NCBI GenBank assembly: GCA_013398295.1
Contig: VZSF01002923.1
Coordinates: forward strand, 1-64,000
Length of the DNA: 64,000 nt
Direction: 5' to 3'
Origin: Chionis minor
Taxonomy: Eukaryota; Chordata; Aves; Charadriiformes; Chionididae
The translations under genes and the position numbers were made by a program. How positions within the stretch are numbered: position 1 is the stretch's first letter; every line of letters starts with the position of its first letter. The notes under the pieces are model-generated. The model had not been told where the DNA came from and did not search any database. It saw nothing but the letters and a program-made list of their open reading frames with translations. This document shows, in pieces, positions 24,341 through 36,487 of this stretch.

Positions 24341-26115
24341 CCATCACCTCCCCTGCCAGGACACGGGCTCTCCGTGGTGGTGCGGGGTCCACATAGCCAT
24401 TTGGGCTGGCATGGGCAACCCGTACGCCCACGGGGGACACAGGGTGGGGGACACGGGGCAGTGGATGCTGGGCAGGCAGCACTGCCAGCGTGGGGACATG
24501 GTGTGCAGGATCTGGCCGCGCTTGGTGTGGAGGAAGGGATGGCAGAGAGACCAGCCCAGCCTGGGGACACAACTATGGCCACGGTGCCAGGACACGCAGG
24601 GGACCGGGAGTGCCGCAGCCCTGCCCAGCCGTGCCCAGCCAGGCAGACCCCCTTCCCGACGGCCGGAGGCGGCCCCTCCGCAGCGCTTTGCAGCTGCTGG
24701 TCTCTCGCATTGTTCTCCAGGTCCCTGCCGGGTCCCTGGGGACCCACCGGTCTCGCCGCCAGCTGCCCGCCGTGCCTGGCTGTGTGCTGGTCCTGCTCCC
24801 AGTCCCCCGTGTCACCCCGGGGTTTTGGGGCTGGGCGGGGGCAGGGTGGGCTGGCCAGCATGGGGGTCCCCACCACACGTGGCCATGGAGGGGCCAGGAA
24901 GCTCCTCTCCTCCAGGTCTCGCTGACTGGCGACCCCAGAAGTGTTTGCCCTGGGGCGGCAGGAGGGTTTCACTCAGCCCATCCCAAAACTTTTTTTTTCC
25001 TTCTTCTATTCTGAATTTTTAATTATGATTTCCTGTGGAGAGAAGCCCTTCCTGGGCAGCATTGTCTCCAATGGTGGTCCTTCTGCTGAAAATGTCAGGA
25101 ATGGGGTATTTTCATCACATCAAACCTTTTCTCCATAGCTCTTCTGAAACGAGAAATTTTTCCAAACCAGCCTTTCCTCAGCACATTTTCAACTTCAGTC
25201 AGCCGCGGCTTTGTCATGAGCTGAAAAGGTAGTTTATCAGCAGCCTCCAGCAGCTTCTTCCTTCCCCAGGTTTCCAGCAGCGACAGCCCAGGGCCATGCA
25301 GGGAGGAGCAGACCCTGCCTGTGCCCGCTGCGCTGCCAGGGCAAACACAGGGCCACGAGCCCATGGTGTCACCTCGCTGCTCCAGGTCCTCTGCGCCCCT
25401 GTGGGCAGAGGGGCTCTCCTGCCTCTGCTCTGGGCATGGGAGGTGCTGCAGGCTGGGGTGGGTGCAGGGGTGGGCGCAGGGATGGCTGCAGGGCTGTGCA
25501 TGGGTGCGGGGATGAGCGCACAGCCTGCAGCTGCCTCTTGCTGGATCCCGCAGCTCCTTTCAGCTCCCGAGCAAGGCTGAGGCTCGGCAGCGGCCGCACA
25601 GTGTCCTCCTCAGCCTTGCTGGAGCTGCAGTGCAGCCCCCCGCAGGCACTGGCAGAACGGATGGGGTCAGCGGGGCAGCGGGGACGTGTGGTGGGTCCCA
25701 CAGAGCCCCCGAGCTGGCAGCCGAGCTGGCACAGGGGCAGGACAGGCACGGTCCTTGCCGGCGGGATGTGCAGCACTGCGCTGCACTGCTGCTCCCGCTG
25801 CGCCCAGCTCCTCACCCTTGCACTGGGCTTGACCACCATGTGCTGGCCCCAGGCCCCGCGGCTCCTCGGGGGGCTGGCAGCGGGGCCAAGGGCAGGCCAT
25901 TGCACCGCATTGCAGCTTCCTATGAGAGCCGGGCAGGGGCTTCGCCTGCCTGTGACAGGGACTTGTGGATGCCTGTGCTGGCTGCAGGGGCAGAAAAGGA
26001 AAATTGTTCGCCCCGACCCCATCCTTGCCCCTGCAGAGCTCCCACTCTGCCCTCGGGCATGGCATCGCTCCCAGCCACGCACCCCCGTGGCACCCCCTCC
26101 CCAACTGCCAGCGTG
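24341..26115. other. Non-coding interval downstream of CRYBA4
   Basis: GC-rich sequence with no recognised gene. The long plus-strand open frame that enters this region from 23,634 has no domain and reads through unrelated sequence. Confidence 0.45.
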
Positions 26116-26135
26116 CCACCTCGGACAACCAAGCC

Positions 26136-26141
26136 TTTATT
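26136..26141 (-). terminator. CRYBA4 polyadenylation signal AATAAA
   Basis: AATAAA on the minus strand, about 80 bases past the CRYBA4 stop codon. It implies a short 3' UTR with cleavage near 26,115-26,125. Confidence 0.85.
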
Positions 26142-26221
26142 GAGCTTTGTCCCCACCGCCCCGCAGGAGAGATGGTGCCCAGGGCACGCGGCCAGCAGCA
26201 TGGTGGCTCCGGCACTGGTGG

Positions 26222-27458
26222 TCACTGCTGGACCCTGCGGATGGACTGGACCTGGCCCGTCTGCGCGTGGGAGCCCCACTCCCGCACGTGCTTGTACTCG
26301 CCCGCGTGGCTGTCACTCTCCAGGAGGTACTGGAAGCCCCGGTACCCCGGATACTGCGAGCAGACCCACCTGCAACAGAGCAGAGAGCAGCAGCGGCTCA
26401 GGGCCGGCAGCACCTTGAAGCACCCCGTGCTGCAGGTGCTGAGCAATGGGCAGGCTGCCGGCAGCTGCCAGAGCATCCTCAGCTCCGGTGCGTGCCCCCC
26501 CATGCAAGCCCCCGTACTACTCACGCGCCAGAGCGGACGAGGAAGGAGCCCACAGAGCTGCTGCCCCAGCCCAGGGCAGGCAGCGAGGGGCAGTCGTCGC
26601 TCAGCTCCCCCCGCTTGCCCTGGAAGTTCTCCTGCTCGAAGAGCATCAGCCTGCTGCGCCCGTGGTCCTGCGCCGAGAGGGGCGTAGCATCAGCGCGGCT
26701 GCGCTGCCCGGCCCCCCAGCCGGCTGCTGGTGGTGGCCTTCGGGGACCAGCTCAGTGGTGGGCTCTGGGGGCTGGTCCCATGGCAGGGAGCTGGGGCAGG
26801 GGGACTCACAGCATAGGCGATGGGGCGGAAGGAGCACATCCTTTCCACGTGGTAGGCATTGCTGCCGCTCCACGCCTCCCAGCACGGGTACTCGCCGCGC
26901 TCCAGCACGAACTGCTGCCCCTGGAAGCCGCAGTGCTCGAAGCCTGCCCACCTGCCAGGGGCAGGAGGGGGGGTGAGACCCCCACAGCACCCACCACCCC
27001 GCTAACAGCTGGGGCAGAGCCTGCTGCATCCCGTGGCAATGAGGACGTTCCTCATCGGAGGCAGCACAGTGGCTTAGGTGGCAAAAGGCACTGGAGGCCT
27101 CCATCCTGCAACCCCCCGCCATCTATGAGGTCCCACAGCACTGTGGGGTGGCAGCCCCCTGTGACCCCCACTCACGCCCCACTCTCGATCTTGCAGGAGC
27201 GGACGGTGCTGAAGCCGTGCTCTGGGGTGCTGTAGCAGTCGGCGGTGAACTCGTGCTTCTTGCCCTGGAAGAAAGCCTCATCCCACACCACGATCTGGGG
27301 AGGATGGAGCAGGTCAGGGGGCTCCGCAGGTGCAGGGGCCCCGAGCAGACACTGCACCTCCATGCCCAGGCGTTCACTGGGCTCAAGCTGCGTTGCTGGT
27401 CCTCCCCAGGCTCCCGTACCTTCCAGAGACTGGAGGATCTCCTGCAGCGGTGGGTCAT
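26222..27458 (-). CDS. CRYBA4: Beta-A4 crystallin
   Basis: Acidic beta-crystallin of the lens, a structural refractive protein that forms hetero-oligomers with beta-B crystallins. Coding exons on the minus strand: 27458-27420, 27294-27176, 26951-26810, 26667-26525 and 26369-26222 (stop included). All have GT-AG borders. Lengths 39, 119, 142, 143 and 148 sum to 591 nt, or 196 aa, the length of human CRYBA4. One Greek-key motif per exon follows the family rule: residues about 14-53, 53-100, 101-148 and 148-196. Visible family landmarks are [49 protein letters not shown] and [13 protein letters not shown], ending in QSIRRVQQ. The start ATG has an ACC-ATG context and follows an acceptor at 27466-27467. 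No break or missing motif was seen. Confidence 0.97.
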
Positions 27459-28371
27459 GGTGGCTCTGCCGGGGCACAGGGGGATGGGACCATTAAAGCC
27501 TGCCCCAGGGCTGGTGCATCGCTGGCCCCCGGGAGCCTGGCCTCGCCGCTGTAGCCTGGCCAGACCCACCAGCTCTGCGCTGGGGGCTTGACCCTTCCCC
27601 GGGACTCCCATGTCCCAGCGCCAGGATTCCGGCTGTGCATTGCATGGGCAGTGCGGGCAGATGGAGGCAGGAGCCTGCAGCCACCTGCTCTGGTCTGCAG
27701 GGCTCACTCCAGCCTCTGCCCGGATGACTCCGGAGCCTGTGCCTGTCCCTTCACCAGTGGCACGGGAGGCGGTGATGGGGTGGCTCCACACCGCAGCAAG
27801 CCCAGAGCATGGCCCAGGGTTCTCCCAGCCCACACAGGGCTGCCGTGCGGGCCGTGCGGAGCAGCGGGTGTCTGGCAGGGCAGCCACAGCCCCTGGCGCA
27901 GCACCGCAGCAGGGTGAGCACGCTGCCTGCCCGTGCATGGGGCTGCCCACGGCTGCCTGTGCCCAGCCAGACTCTCCCTCCCGCAGGCAGAGCCCCTGTG
28001 CAGGCAGCGCCGGCGCAGGCAGCCCTGTGCAGGTACCCAGACGTGCTCACCACGTGCAGGCAGGGCATCGCCGAGCCAGGAGCACCGCAGAGGTGGCCGC
28101 ATGCCCAGGCCGAGCAGCAGCACCCTGCCCTGCTGCCACAGCTGGCGATGCCCCTTGATCCCCCTGCCACCAGCCCCTTGTGCTGAGGCGTGTGACGGCA
28201 GAGCGGTGCGCAGCCTGTCCCCAGTGGCTGACCTGGCTGCAGAACCCCACAGCCCCTGGCCATGCCGTGCCAGTGGCCTCAGATCCTCCTCCACATGTCC
28301 CCGTGGCAGCTCTGCAGCCAGGACCCAGCCATGCAGAGCAGGGGCAGCTGCCGCCAGGGTCCCACGCTTAC

Positions 28372-28404
28372 CTGGGGTGAGGCGCCGGTGCCCAGGGAGG
28401 TGAC
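28372..28404 (-). other. CRYBA4: CRYBA4 non-coding exon 1 (inferred)
   Basis: A strong donor CAG|GTAAG follows at 28371, about 30-60 bases downstream of the minus-strand TATA box. The intron would run 28371-27466, to the acceptor just before the ATG exon. A short untranslated first exon is usual for beta-crystallin genes. The start at about 28404 is estimated from TATA spacing. Confidence 0.65.
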
Positions 28405-28428
28405 ATGTCTACCAGCCCTCTGGCTGGG

Positions 28429-28436
28429 TTTTTATA
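28429..28436 (-). promoter_or_regulatory. CRYBA4: CRYBA4 TATA box
   Basis: TATAAAAA on the minus strand, in the context GGCTATAAAAACCC, 57 bases upstream of the exon 1 donor. Confidence 0.8.
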
Positions 28437-28480
28437 GCCTCCAGATAGAGACAGAGCCCAGGAGAGCATTACTGAAACCC

Positions 28481-28491
28481 CTAACTCAGCA
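28481..28491 (-). promoter_or_regulatory. CRYBA4: Maf-recognition-like site in CRYBA4 promoter
   Basis: TGCTGAGTTAG on the minus strand matches the TGCTGA half-site and core of a Maf response element. It lies about 80 bases upstream of the inferred start. Large Maf proteins drive crystallin genes in the bird lens. Binding here is inferred from the motif. Confidence 0.5.
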
Positions 28492-28499
28492 CATGGCAG

Positions 28500-31400
28500 G
28501 GAGGAGGGACCGTGCAGAACAAAGGCCATGCTGCAGAGAAGCTGATGAGCTGGGACATCGCGAGTCCCGCTCCCCCGGCCCACCGGGCACGGGCTCTGAG
28601 CCCCGGCCCCACAGCTCTGCAGCTGGGGCATCGCCTCTGGGGTCTGCCAGCGCTCCTGCTGCGTGCCCTGCCCTGGCGCGGTGCTGGGCTGGCACCAACA
28701 CCCCAGCTCTGGCAGCGCTCCTCCTGCCCACAGGCAGCACTGCCTGCCCCATGCCTTGGCTGGGGGTGCGGGCGGGTTTTCTCACCTGCATTCCCAGGAT
28801 CTAGGAGGAAAGATGCATCTCCACTTGCTGCAGTGCTTGCTCTCCCTGCTAGGGCAGAGCAGCTCTCCCTGAAAGCCAGGGCAGCTCTTTTGCAGGTTGA
28901 GCACACAGCAACCACGGAGCATCGTAACAAGCAGGGACTGGGAGCACTGGAAGCAAGGGGCAGGTTTGCAAAGGCATTAGAAGGGTGAAAGATGCAGATC
29001 AAGACTTTGGGTGTGCTGCAGCAGCCTCCTGCCTCTGTGCACAGGGACCCGGAAAGAGCCCGGCGCATGCACATTTTGGATATCTGAGTACCTTCAAGCT
29101 TTGCTCACAGTGACCCCATCCCACCAAATCATCCCGCCGTTGTGCTGGGAGGGTGCAGGGCTCCGAGGGCTGGGCACCTTGCAGAGGAACCAGCCTGCCC
29201 GTCAGAGGGGGGAGCAGTGGGGCAGCAGGGAAAGGAGGCTGTTGGACTGGGCGGCAAAACCTCTGCTCCCAGTTAGTGCTGTGTTTTGGGACAGCATTCC
29301 CCAGGAAACTGCCGGGTGGCTGAGCTGAAGAAGCCTCCTTTGTACAGCTGCAGCCCTGGCAGCCCCGGGCACCAGGGGGGAGGCAGAGCAGGAGAGCATC
29401 CAGCCAGGAGAGTTCACATGCGACTGGCTGCTCCTGGCTGCAGTGGGGCTGCGCTGGCTGTCCCTGACATCCGCAGCTCCCAGCAAATGTGTGTTTGGCA
29501 CAAGCTGCCCCCCGCCTCTCGCCGTGACCTGAGCTAAACTCAACTTGCTGCTGGCCACCAGCACGGCGATGACAGCTCGCTCGCTCTCCCTGACATGCCC
29601 CAGCGCCAGGATGTGGTCGTGGGGAGCCCAGGCTGCGGCTGGGTGCGCCCGTGGTGCCGCTGGGCACTGGGCAGGGGACGCAGCGGCGGAGCTCGGCGTG
29701 CAGCAGGGCTCACCAGGGCAGAACCAACCCCTCATGCTGGGCGTGCGCCCCTGCCCGTGCCTGCCAGAGCCGAGCTGGGTCGAGCCATCTGCACCAGGCG
29801 TGCGGCTCAGGCAGCTCTTTGCTGTGTTTGAGCTCTGCATCACGCGTGCCCCTCCGTGCCGGCGTGGGATGGTGCCGTGAGGGGCCAGTGCAGGATGGGA
29901 CGGCGCAGTGAGGGGCTTTCCGAAGCGCCTGCAGCCAGCTCCAGGGATGCTCAGAGGGGAGAGCAGAGCTTTTGTGTCCGGGGGGCTCAAGAACCACCAA
30001 GCACAGATCCCTGCTGTCAGCCCCTCCACAGCACCATCGCAGGGAAAACCACTGGGCTGACGAGTCCTCAAAGTAACGGCCAAAGCAGCACAGAGCAGCT
30101 GTCAGGAGAGAGCTCGGTCCCTCTGAGAACAATTTTCCAAGTCCAAAGGTGCTGGGAGCTGGGAGGGAAAGCAGAGGCGGGAGCAAGGCAGCAGGAGCTG
30201 CGGGGTGGGTGAGACCTGCTGATTAACAGGTGAGGCAAAGCAATTTAAAACCGTGGCTCCAAGAGGAAGAGAATGCAGCTTAAAATAGAAATCTGTCTAA
30301 CTAACATGAAAATGAATGCAAATCGAAAGCCACGAATCAGAAAAAGCTGCCCAGCGTCAAGATGAGAGACCAGACTGCACAGAGTGCCCAGGGGAAACGG
30401 AGCAGCAGCACCTGCACCCGGCCATGCCTGCGGGCACAACACAGCCCTCCATGAAACTGCAGGAAAAGGAGGAGGAATCAATAAATGCTTTTTGTTTGGG
30501 ATTGCGGGCAATAACCCAGAGGATGCAGCCAGATCCCACTGCTGCCGGTTGACACTCTGTGCTTAAGGGGAACAAAAAATTAAGGCAGAACTGAGGGCTC
30601 TGGGCTTTCTGAACATGCAACTTTGGGTGATTTACTGCTGCCAGCGATGAAGAGCCAGGCCAGGAGTGCTGGTGCTGAATGCCGTGGACGGCAGGGGGTA
30701 TTGGAAAGGACTGGGAGGAAATCAGCATGTAGGTATATACACAATGAACAGGATCACAACGGGCAAACAGGGAGAGCAGCTGATCAGAGGCTCAGTGAGA
30801 GCCAGGGAAAGGTCCTCCCAATGCCTCCTGGAGCAGAGAGTGGCTATGGGGTGCAGGAGACGTGGCACCACAGGCTGAGCCACCGCAGGGACTGGTGCCC
30901 GGCATGTCCACGGCCAGCCAGCCCGTGGCCCCCTCTGTCAGTCAGAGACAGCACTGATGCGCTGAACGGCCTCATGGGATACGGTACTGTGCAGTGCGGT
31001 GATGGAAAAACTAGGGATGGTATCGAATGAGCACAGCACAAGTGAAATGGGCTAAAAATTAGCTAACGTCCATGACATGGACGCAGTGAGCAGGGGCGTC
31101 CTCAAAGGAGAACACAGTTTTCAGGGACTGAGATGTTTCGGAAAGCGTCAGCTTCGATTACACGTCATTTAGGAAAAAAAATCCCAGTTCCTGAAGCATT
31201 TCAAAATACTTGAGTCTTGCATCTTGGCATCTTCAGGGCAGCACACTCAGGCATTTGCAGGAATGGAGTGATGTTTAAAGCAAGAGATTTAGCGTTTAGA
31301 GGGGAGAAACAAGCAGAGTGCCACGCTGGGGGCGGGCACCGTGCAGCCACAGCACTGGGCACGATGCAGCCACAGGGCACGGGGCTGATGCACCCTCCCT

Positions 31401-31670
31401 GGGTGCAGCAGCACTGGAATTGGGCGTCCGTGCCAGTCCAGGCACCGGGGGCATTGGGCAGGGGAGGGTGGCGTGCCGGCACCGGCCGGGTGGCGCAAGG
31501 GCTATATATGCCCTGTCGGGGTGGCTGCACGCGGGGCAGCGGGTGCCGCCGCACGCTGCAAAGTGGCACGGTCAGGTCTTCTGTTGTGCCACGGGCACAA
31601 AAGAAAGTGCTGGGTTCAGCGGCTGGGCACGGGGCTGGGGAGAGGCTTCCAGCTCGCCCAGCGCTTTGCA
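28500..31670. other. Intergenic region between divergent crystallin promoters
   Basis: About 3.2 kb with no recognised exon. It separates the head-to-head CRYBA4 and CRYBB1 promoters, so it is the natural place for shared lens control elements. A TATATAT string near 31503-31509 is probably not the working TATA box of CRYBB1. A better one with matching exon 1 spacing lies at 31756. Confidence 0.6.
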
Positions 31671-31675
31671 GGATG

Positions 31676-31714
31676 TGATGACTGGGCGGCCGCGCAGACA
31701 CTGATGAGCTGGCA
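31676..31714 (+). promoter_or_regulatory. CRYBB1: CRYBB1 proximal lens elements (PL1/PL2-like, Maf-type)
   Basis: TGATGACTGG at 31676-31685 and CTGATGAGCTGGCA at 31701-31714 lie at roughly -111 and -85 relative to the inferred start. Two proximal lens-specific elements bound by Maf and Prox1/Pax6 are established for the chicken beta-B1 promoter at about these distances. Assignment here is by position and motif resemblance. Confidence 0.55.
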
Positions 31715-31755
31715 GTTCCTTTGTGTGCCCGCCCGGTGGTCTGCCCTTGCCAGGC

Positions 31756-31762
31756 TATAAAG
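31756..31762 (+). promoter_or_regulatory. CRYBB1: CRYBB1 TATA box
   Basis: TATAAAG in the context GGCTATAAAGTGGGGG, about 30 bases upstream of the inferred start of exon 1. Confidence 0.8.
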
Positions 31763-31786
31763 TGGGGGCCTCGCTGCGCCCCGAAA

Positions 31787-31827
31787 CACAAGCCCGCTCA
31801 CTCCAACAAGAAGCAGCAGCTGCCCAG
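31787..31827 (+). other. CRYBB1: CRYBB1 non-coding exon 1 (inferred)
   Basis: Ends at a strong donor CCCAG|GTAAG (GT at 31828). The start is estimated from the TATA box. It joins to the acceptor at 32501-32502, which begins the ATG exon. Confidence 0.7.
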
Positions 31828-32521
31828 GTAAGAGGACAAAGTCCACGGGCACCGGGCTGCAGCCGGACCCGAGGTGGGGAGAGGGAAACGCAGGGTCTCA
31901 GCTGTGGCTACTGCTGTGGTCATTGTGTCTGGGAGCACCGCGGTGCTCAGAATCCCACTGCCCTCTGCTTCCCCCTGCAGCCACTGGTGATGCTCATCTG
32001 TGGGGCCACCAGCAGGGTGCCCACTGGAGGGCCTCGTCAAACTGGGCTGCCCCTTCCCACCCCCTCATGGGCTTCCCCCAGTCCCCAGCCGGGCTCCCAG
32101 GCCCACCCCGTGTGGGACATCCCCAGTGCCCACTGCAGCATCAGGCTCCAGCCTGGCTAGTGAGAGCAGGGAGCAACTGGGCAGTGAGGCTCGGGGCTGC
32201 CCTGGACACCCCTGCAGTGGTGGGACCACACTCTGGGCTCTCCTGACTGCGGAGGGAGAGTGTGGACACCTGGGACCTCCTGCAGTCCTCCTGCTGAAGG
32301 CAGGACAACCCTGCCTGTGCTTGCCTGGTGAAGCTCCCGGCAGCTCCTCTCCTTGCCCCAGACCCCCACCCCATTGCTGAGCGCCCCGTCCCATTGCGAC
32401 CATCCCCGGGGCAGGGTGAGGGCTGGGGCGGGTGGTGGGTGCCCTCGTCCGTGTCTCCCCTCTAATCTGCTGCTGGCATCTCTGCCTGGTGCCCTGTCCC
32501 AGACTTGAGCCCAACACCACG

Positions 32522-35500
32522 ATGTCTGAGACCACGAAACTCGCTGCTCCCGGCCAGGCTGTGGAGGAGAAGGAGAAGGCAGCCCCAGTGCCAACTCCAT
32601 CCTTTGACCCTGCTCCCGTCGCAAACAGCAAGGGCGAGGAGCCCTCCACAGAAGCCTTCAGGGTAAGCCCTGCTGCTCCCCACGTGCAGGGGACACAATC
32701 CGGGGCTCAGGGACAGTGGCAGCATCTCTGGGGAAGTTGGCAAGAGGAGATCCAGGTGTCCCAGGGGGAAGGACCATCCTCCGAGAGCAGGAGAGCGCAG
32801 ATGATGCTGTCCCTCCCTGCTGTGTCTCTCCTGGGCAGCAGATCTCTAGGTGCAGGATTTGGGCAGCAACTTGCAGGGCTGCTGCAGGAGGGATGCTCCG
32901 GGTGCCCCTTGGCTGGGATAGGTCTTTGGGGACCACAGGCTTTGGAAATGCTCTCCCCGAGTCATGGCATCAGAGCTGGCTACTGCCACCTGCTCCCTCT
33001 GGTCACCCTCTGCATGCATGCCGTGCTGCTGGGAGACAGAGGAGAAGGCTGCGGGTGACAGGGACAGCACCGCAACACCGCGGTGATGCCGGGGCAGCGT
33101 ACCACTGAGGTGCTGCAGCAGGGCTGGGCACAAGGGACGAGCAATGTGAGGGCTCCAGCGACACTTCTGCACACACCAGGCACCAAAGGCCACAGCGCGG
33201 ATGCAGCTCATGCCCAGCACGGCTGGGGCCCCATAAGGGCACTGGCGCAGGGGGATGGAGCTTTGCAGCAGCAAAACCGGAGGCAGGATGGAGCCGTCTC
33301 AGAGCAGGGATGGTCGTCAGGAGGGGACTGTCCTATGCTGAGCCTGTGTTGGGATGTGGCTGCTCACACACAGAGCCCAGCTCGGCTTGCCCAGACACCA
33401 GATCTGGAAAGTTGCAGGAAGCCTTGGAGAGCCAAGGGGGATGCATGGGGCGGTGGGGTTGTGCATGCCAGGTCTGTGCAGGGACGTGCAGCACTGCCCT
33501 GCCCTCCCTGAGCATGCCCGTCCCCATCCGCCCCTTTCCCTCTGCGCCAGATCATCGTCTTCGAGCAGGAGAACTTCCAGGGCAGGCAGATGGAGTTCAC
33601 CAGCGAGTGCCTGAACCTGGGGGACCGCGGCTTCGACCGGGTGCGCAGTGTCATCGTCACTTCTGGACCGTAAGTGACCCCGGCCACGGAGGGAAACATG
33701 TCCCTGAGGACACCCCAGGGAGGTGGGGATGCAGCCCTGGGGAGGAACCGTGGGCGCAGCGTGACTTGCAGGGGCATTTCCCTGCAGCCCTGGCAGAAAG
33801 CAGAGCTGGGCCAGCACAGGAGCAGAGCTGGGGACCCTGAGCCTCCTTCGAGGAGGGCAGGAGGGCCTGGGCAGGTGGGAAGAATGCCAGGGCCACTTAT
33901 AAAGCAAATGACACTAGAGGCAAAGTCGAAGGCTGAGGAAAGGTGTCCATCAGCTACCTAAAGCTGTCCATGAAATGCAACAGACCTGTAAACTTTAGAA
34001 AAGCCAAGGTGAAACGAGGCAGGTGCCTTGGACCGGGCTGGTGGCCAGGGCCACCGCAGAGACAAGGCTGGAGGAGGCAGGGGAGGGCAAGCAGGCATTC
34101 CCACACGCCTGCCTGCACCCGGGCAGCGACAAAGGGGCTGGGAAGCTGGGAAGGTTGAAAGTCATGGGAACAGTCGACAGAGGCAGGGCCAAAAACGATC
34201 GCCAGACTAGATGATGACTGCACAGACAGATGATCTTCGTGTTGAAAGAGCATCTCACTGCAGTCATGCCTGGCTGGAAACGCTGTGCCCAGAAGGGCAG
34301 CCTGGTGGCAGTGGGACAGCTCAGGGGGGCTGCTGGTGGCGCTGCGGGGAGGATGCACAGGACATGGCTTGACCTGACTGCAGCTCTGAGGGATTGGGCA
34401 AGGTGACCTGTGACCACCTTGAATGACACCGTGTAGCACCGATGACAACTTTTTTATTAGGAACCCAGAATATTCAACTCTTCTTGAAATGAAAGGGGGA
34501 TGGGGCAGCCCCAAAGGAGCTCAGGTGTGACGCCTGGGAAGCCACACTAGATATAGAAAGGGTGAAACTTGGAGAAGAGAGTATTTAAGTGTCATTGGGG
34601 CCCTAAATCCTCAGCGTCTTCTTCAGAGTCACTGGTGAGAGTCTGTGCACAAAAATTTACTAGGGGAAAGACAAAAGCAAAATCAACCAAGCTGAGCCTT
34701 AAAAGTCAGTGTAAGGTCACACCACCTGTGGTATTCCAACACGTCTCCAGCCATTGTGAAAATACCTGTTGGCATCTGCAAAAATAGCCCCATTTTGCAG
34801 GGAAACTGGAACCAGCAAATGCAGAGCTGTCTTGGGTGTCGAGGGCTTTTGGAGTCCTGAGCCTGTGACATCCACAGCACAGCAGCACCTTGTGGCATTG
34901 CTAAAGAGGTGACATTGCAGCTGAGTGAGCCCCGAGCACCCGCACCCTGGCAATGGGACGAACGCCAGGGCTGGCTGGAGCTGGTGCAGTGAAGCATGCG
35001 AGCGTGCCGCGATCCGACAGCCTGGGCAGCCTTGGCCCGGGTGCGGTGGTGCAAGAGGGAAAATAGTCAAAGTCCTGAGATAACGCAAGGACGAGTCTCC
35101 GGTGTGTAGCGTGCAGGGCTCGCCAGCTGCCTCGGGGTCCTGCTGCTCCCCAGGCTCCGTAAGGGGAGCGCTGCGAGAGCCCTGGTGTCCGCTGCCAGCC
35201 TCGGACGCGTGCACCAGCGAGCACTCGGCCGAGGGGCTGTGGGCTCAGCGCTTCATGGCAGCTGCCACCTCTGTGCATGCCATAGTGCCCGTGGTCTGAG
35301 AAAGGTGGGAGCGGGATGGTGGGGTCGGTCCTCACACCTGCAGGCTTTTTGGGTGCTGGAAGCCCGGCTCCGGTGCCCCACAGGCTGGTAGAGCAGGAGA
35401 GGAGCTGCTGGGTGGCATCTGACCCACTGTCTTCTACCCCTCTCCCCAGCTGGGTGGCTTACGAGCAGGCCAACATGCGCGGGGAGATGTTCATCCTGGA

Positions 35501-36355
35501 GAAGGGTGAGTACCCTCGCTGGGACACCTGGTCTAGCAGCTACCGGAGCGACTGCTTCATGTCCATGCGTCCCATCAAAATGGTGAGTGGTCCGGGAGCA
35601 GAAGGCACCCAGCGTGGTCTGGATCCGCGGTCCCTGGCTGCAGGGCTGGATCCGTGCTGCTCGATGCCTCATCGTAGCGAGCTCTGGGGCTTTGGCCGCG
35701 CAACTCAGCACCTTCCCTCTGTCTTCTCCAGGAAGCTGAGGACCACAAAATCTCCCTGTACGAGTCTGCTGACTTCAAGGGCAACAAGATGGAAATCCAG
35801 GAGGATGACGTGCCCAGCCTCTGGGCTTACGGCTTCTGCGACCGTGTGGGCAGCGTGCAGGTGCCCAGTGGAACGTAAGCCGGGCTGTGGCGGGGGCTGC
35901 CTCCTGCCAGGCTCCCCATCCTCCCCCCTGCCCCAGTTCAGGGGCAGCTCGTGCCCCACTCCAGCTCGCTGCCCACTGATCCCGAGCTCCCACACGGAGC
36001 TCTCGGGACACCAGAAAGCACCACGTGGCTGGTTTTGGTGGTGTAGCCCATCACCCAGGGGGTCGCACCCGGCGCATGGGAGGCAGGGGGGCTCTGCCGG
36101 CTTCCCAAGAGCGTGCCGGCCACATCACCGCTGCACAACACCGCTCAGGTGCCTTCTGTTTGCTTTCCCCGCAGCTGGGTCGGGTACCAGTACCCTGGCT
36201 ACAGAGGCTACCAGTACCTCTTTGAGACCGGAGACTTCCGACACTGGAACGAGTGGTCTGCCTTCCAGCCCCAGATCCAGTCCATCCGCCGCATCCGGGA
36301 CATGCAGTGGGACCAGAAGGGCACCTTCGTCACCCCCGATGTGCCCTCCGACTGA
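32522..36355 (+). CDS. CRYBB1: Beta-B1 crystallin
   Basis: Basic beta-crystallin of the lens that promotes higher-order beta-crystallin oligomers. Coding exons: 32522-32662, 33551-33669, 35450-35582, 35732-35874 and 36175-36355 (stop included). All have GT-AG borders. Lengths 141, 119, 133, 143 and 181 sum to 717 nt, or 238 aa. Residues 1-47 are the long charged N-terminal arm rich in Pro, Ala, Glu and Lys that marks beta-B1. Greek-key motifs follow at about 48-87, 87-131, 132-179 and 179-223, then a C-terminal extension ending in PDVPSD. Landmarks are [44 protein letters not shown] and [17 protein letters not shown]. Intron 3 is the longest at about 1.8 kb. The gene is divergent from CRYBA4. 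No defect was seen. Confidence 0.97.
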
Positions 36356-36481
36356 GCGTGCCGCCTGCTAGCTACGAGTCCCGGGCCCCGTGGGGCACCC
36401 CCGCCTCCCCTCGCGCTCGCCTGCTCAGCACTTTCCTTGTACATTGCACATTCCCTGGATGTACTCTACCTTGTGAGGCAA

Positions 36482-36487
36482 ATTAAA
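36482..36487 (+). terminator. CRYBB1: CRYBB1 polyadenylation signal ATTAAA
   Basis: ATTAAA lies about 127 bases past the stop, just before an A-rich run. It is the common variant signal, and no AATAAA lies nearer. Confidence 0.7.

Noticed and set aside
23634..25022. 462-codon plus-strand open frame
   Set aside because: Same bias, no recognisable family, and no splice or conservation evidence.
31503..31509. TATATAT as the CRYBB1 TATA box
   Set aside because: Too far from the exon 1 donor, and TATAAAG at 31756 has the right spacing.
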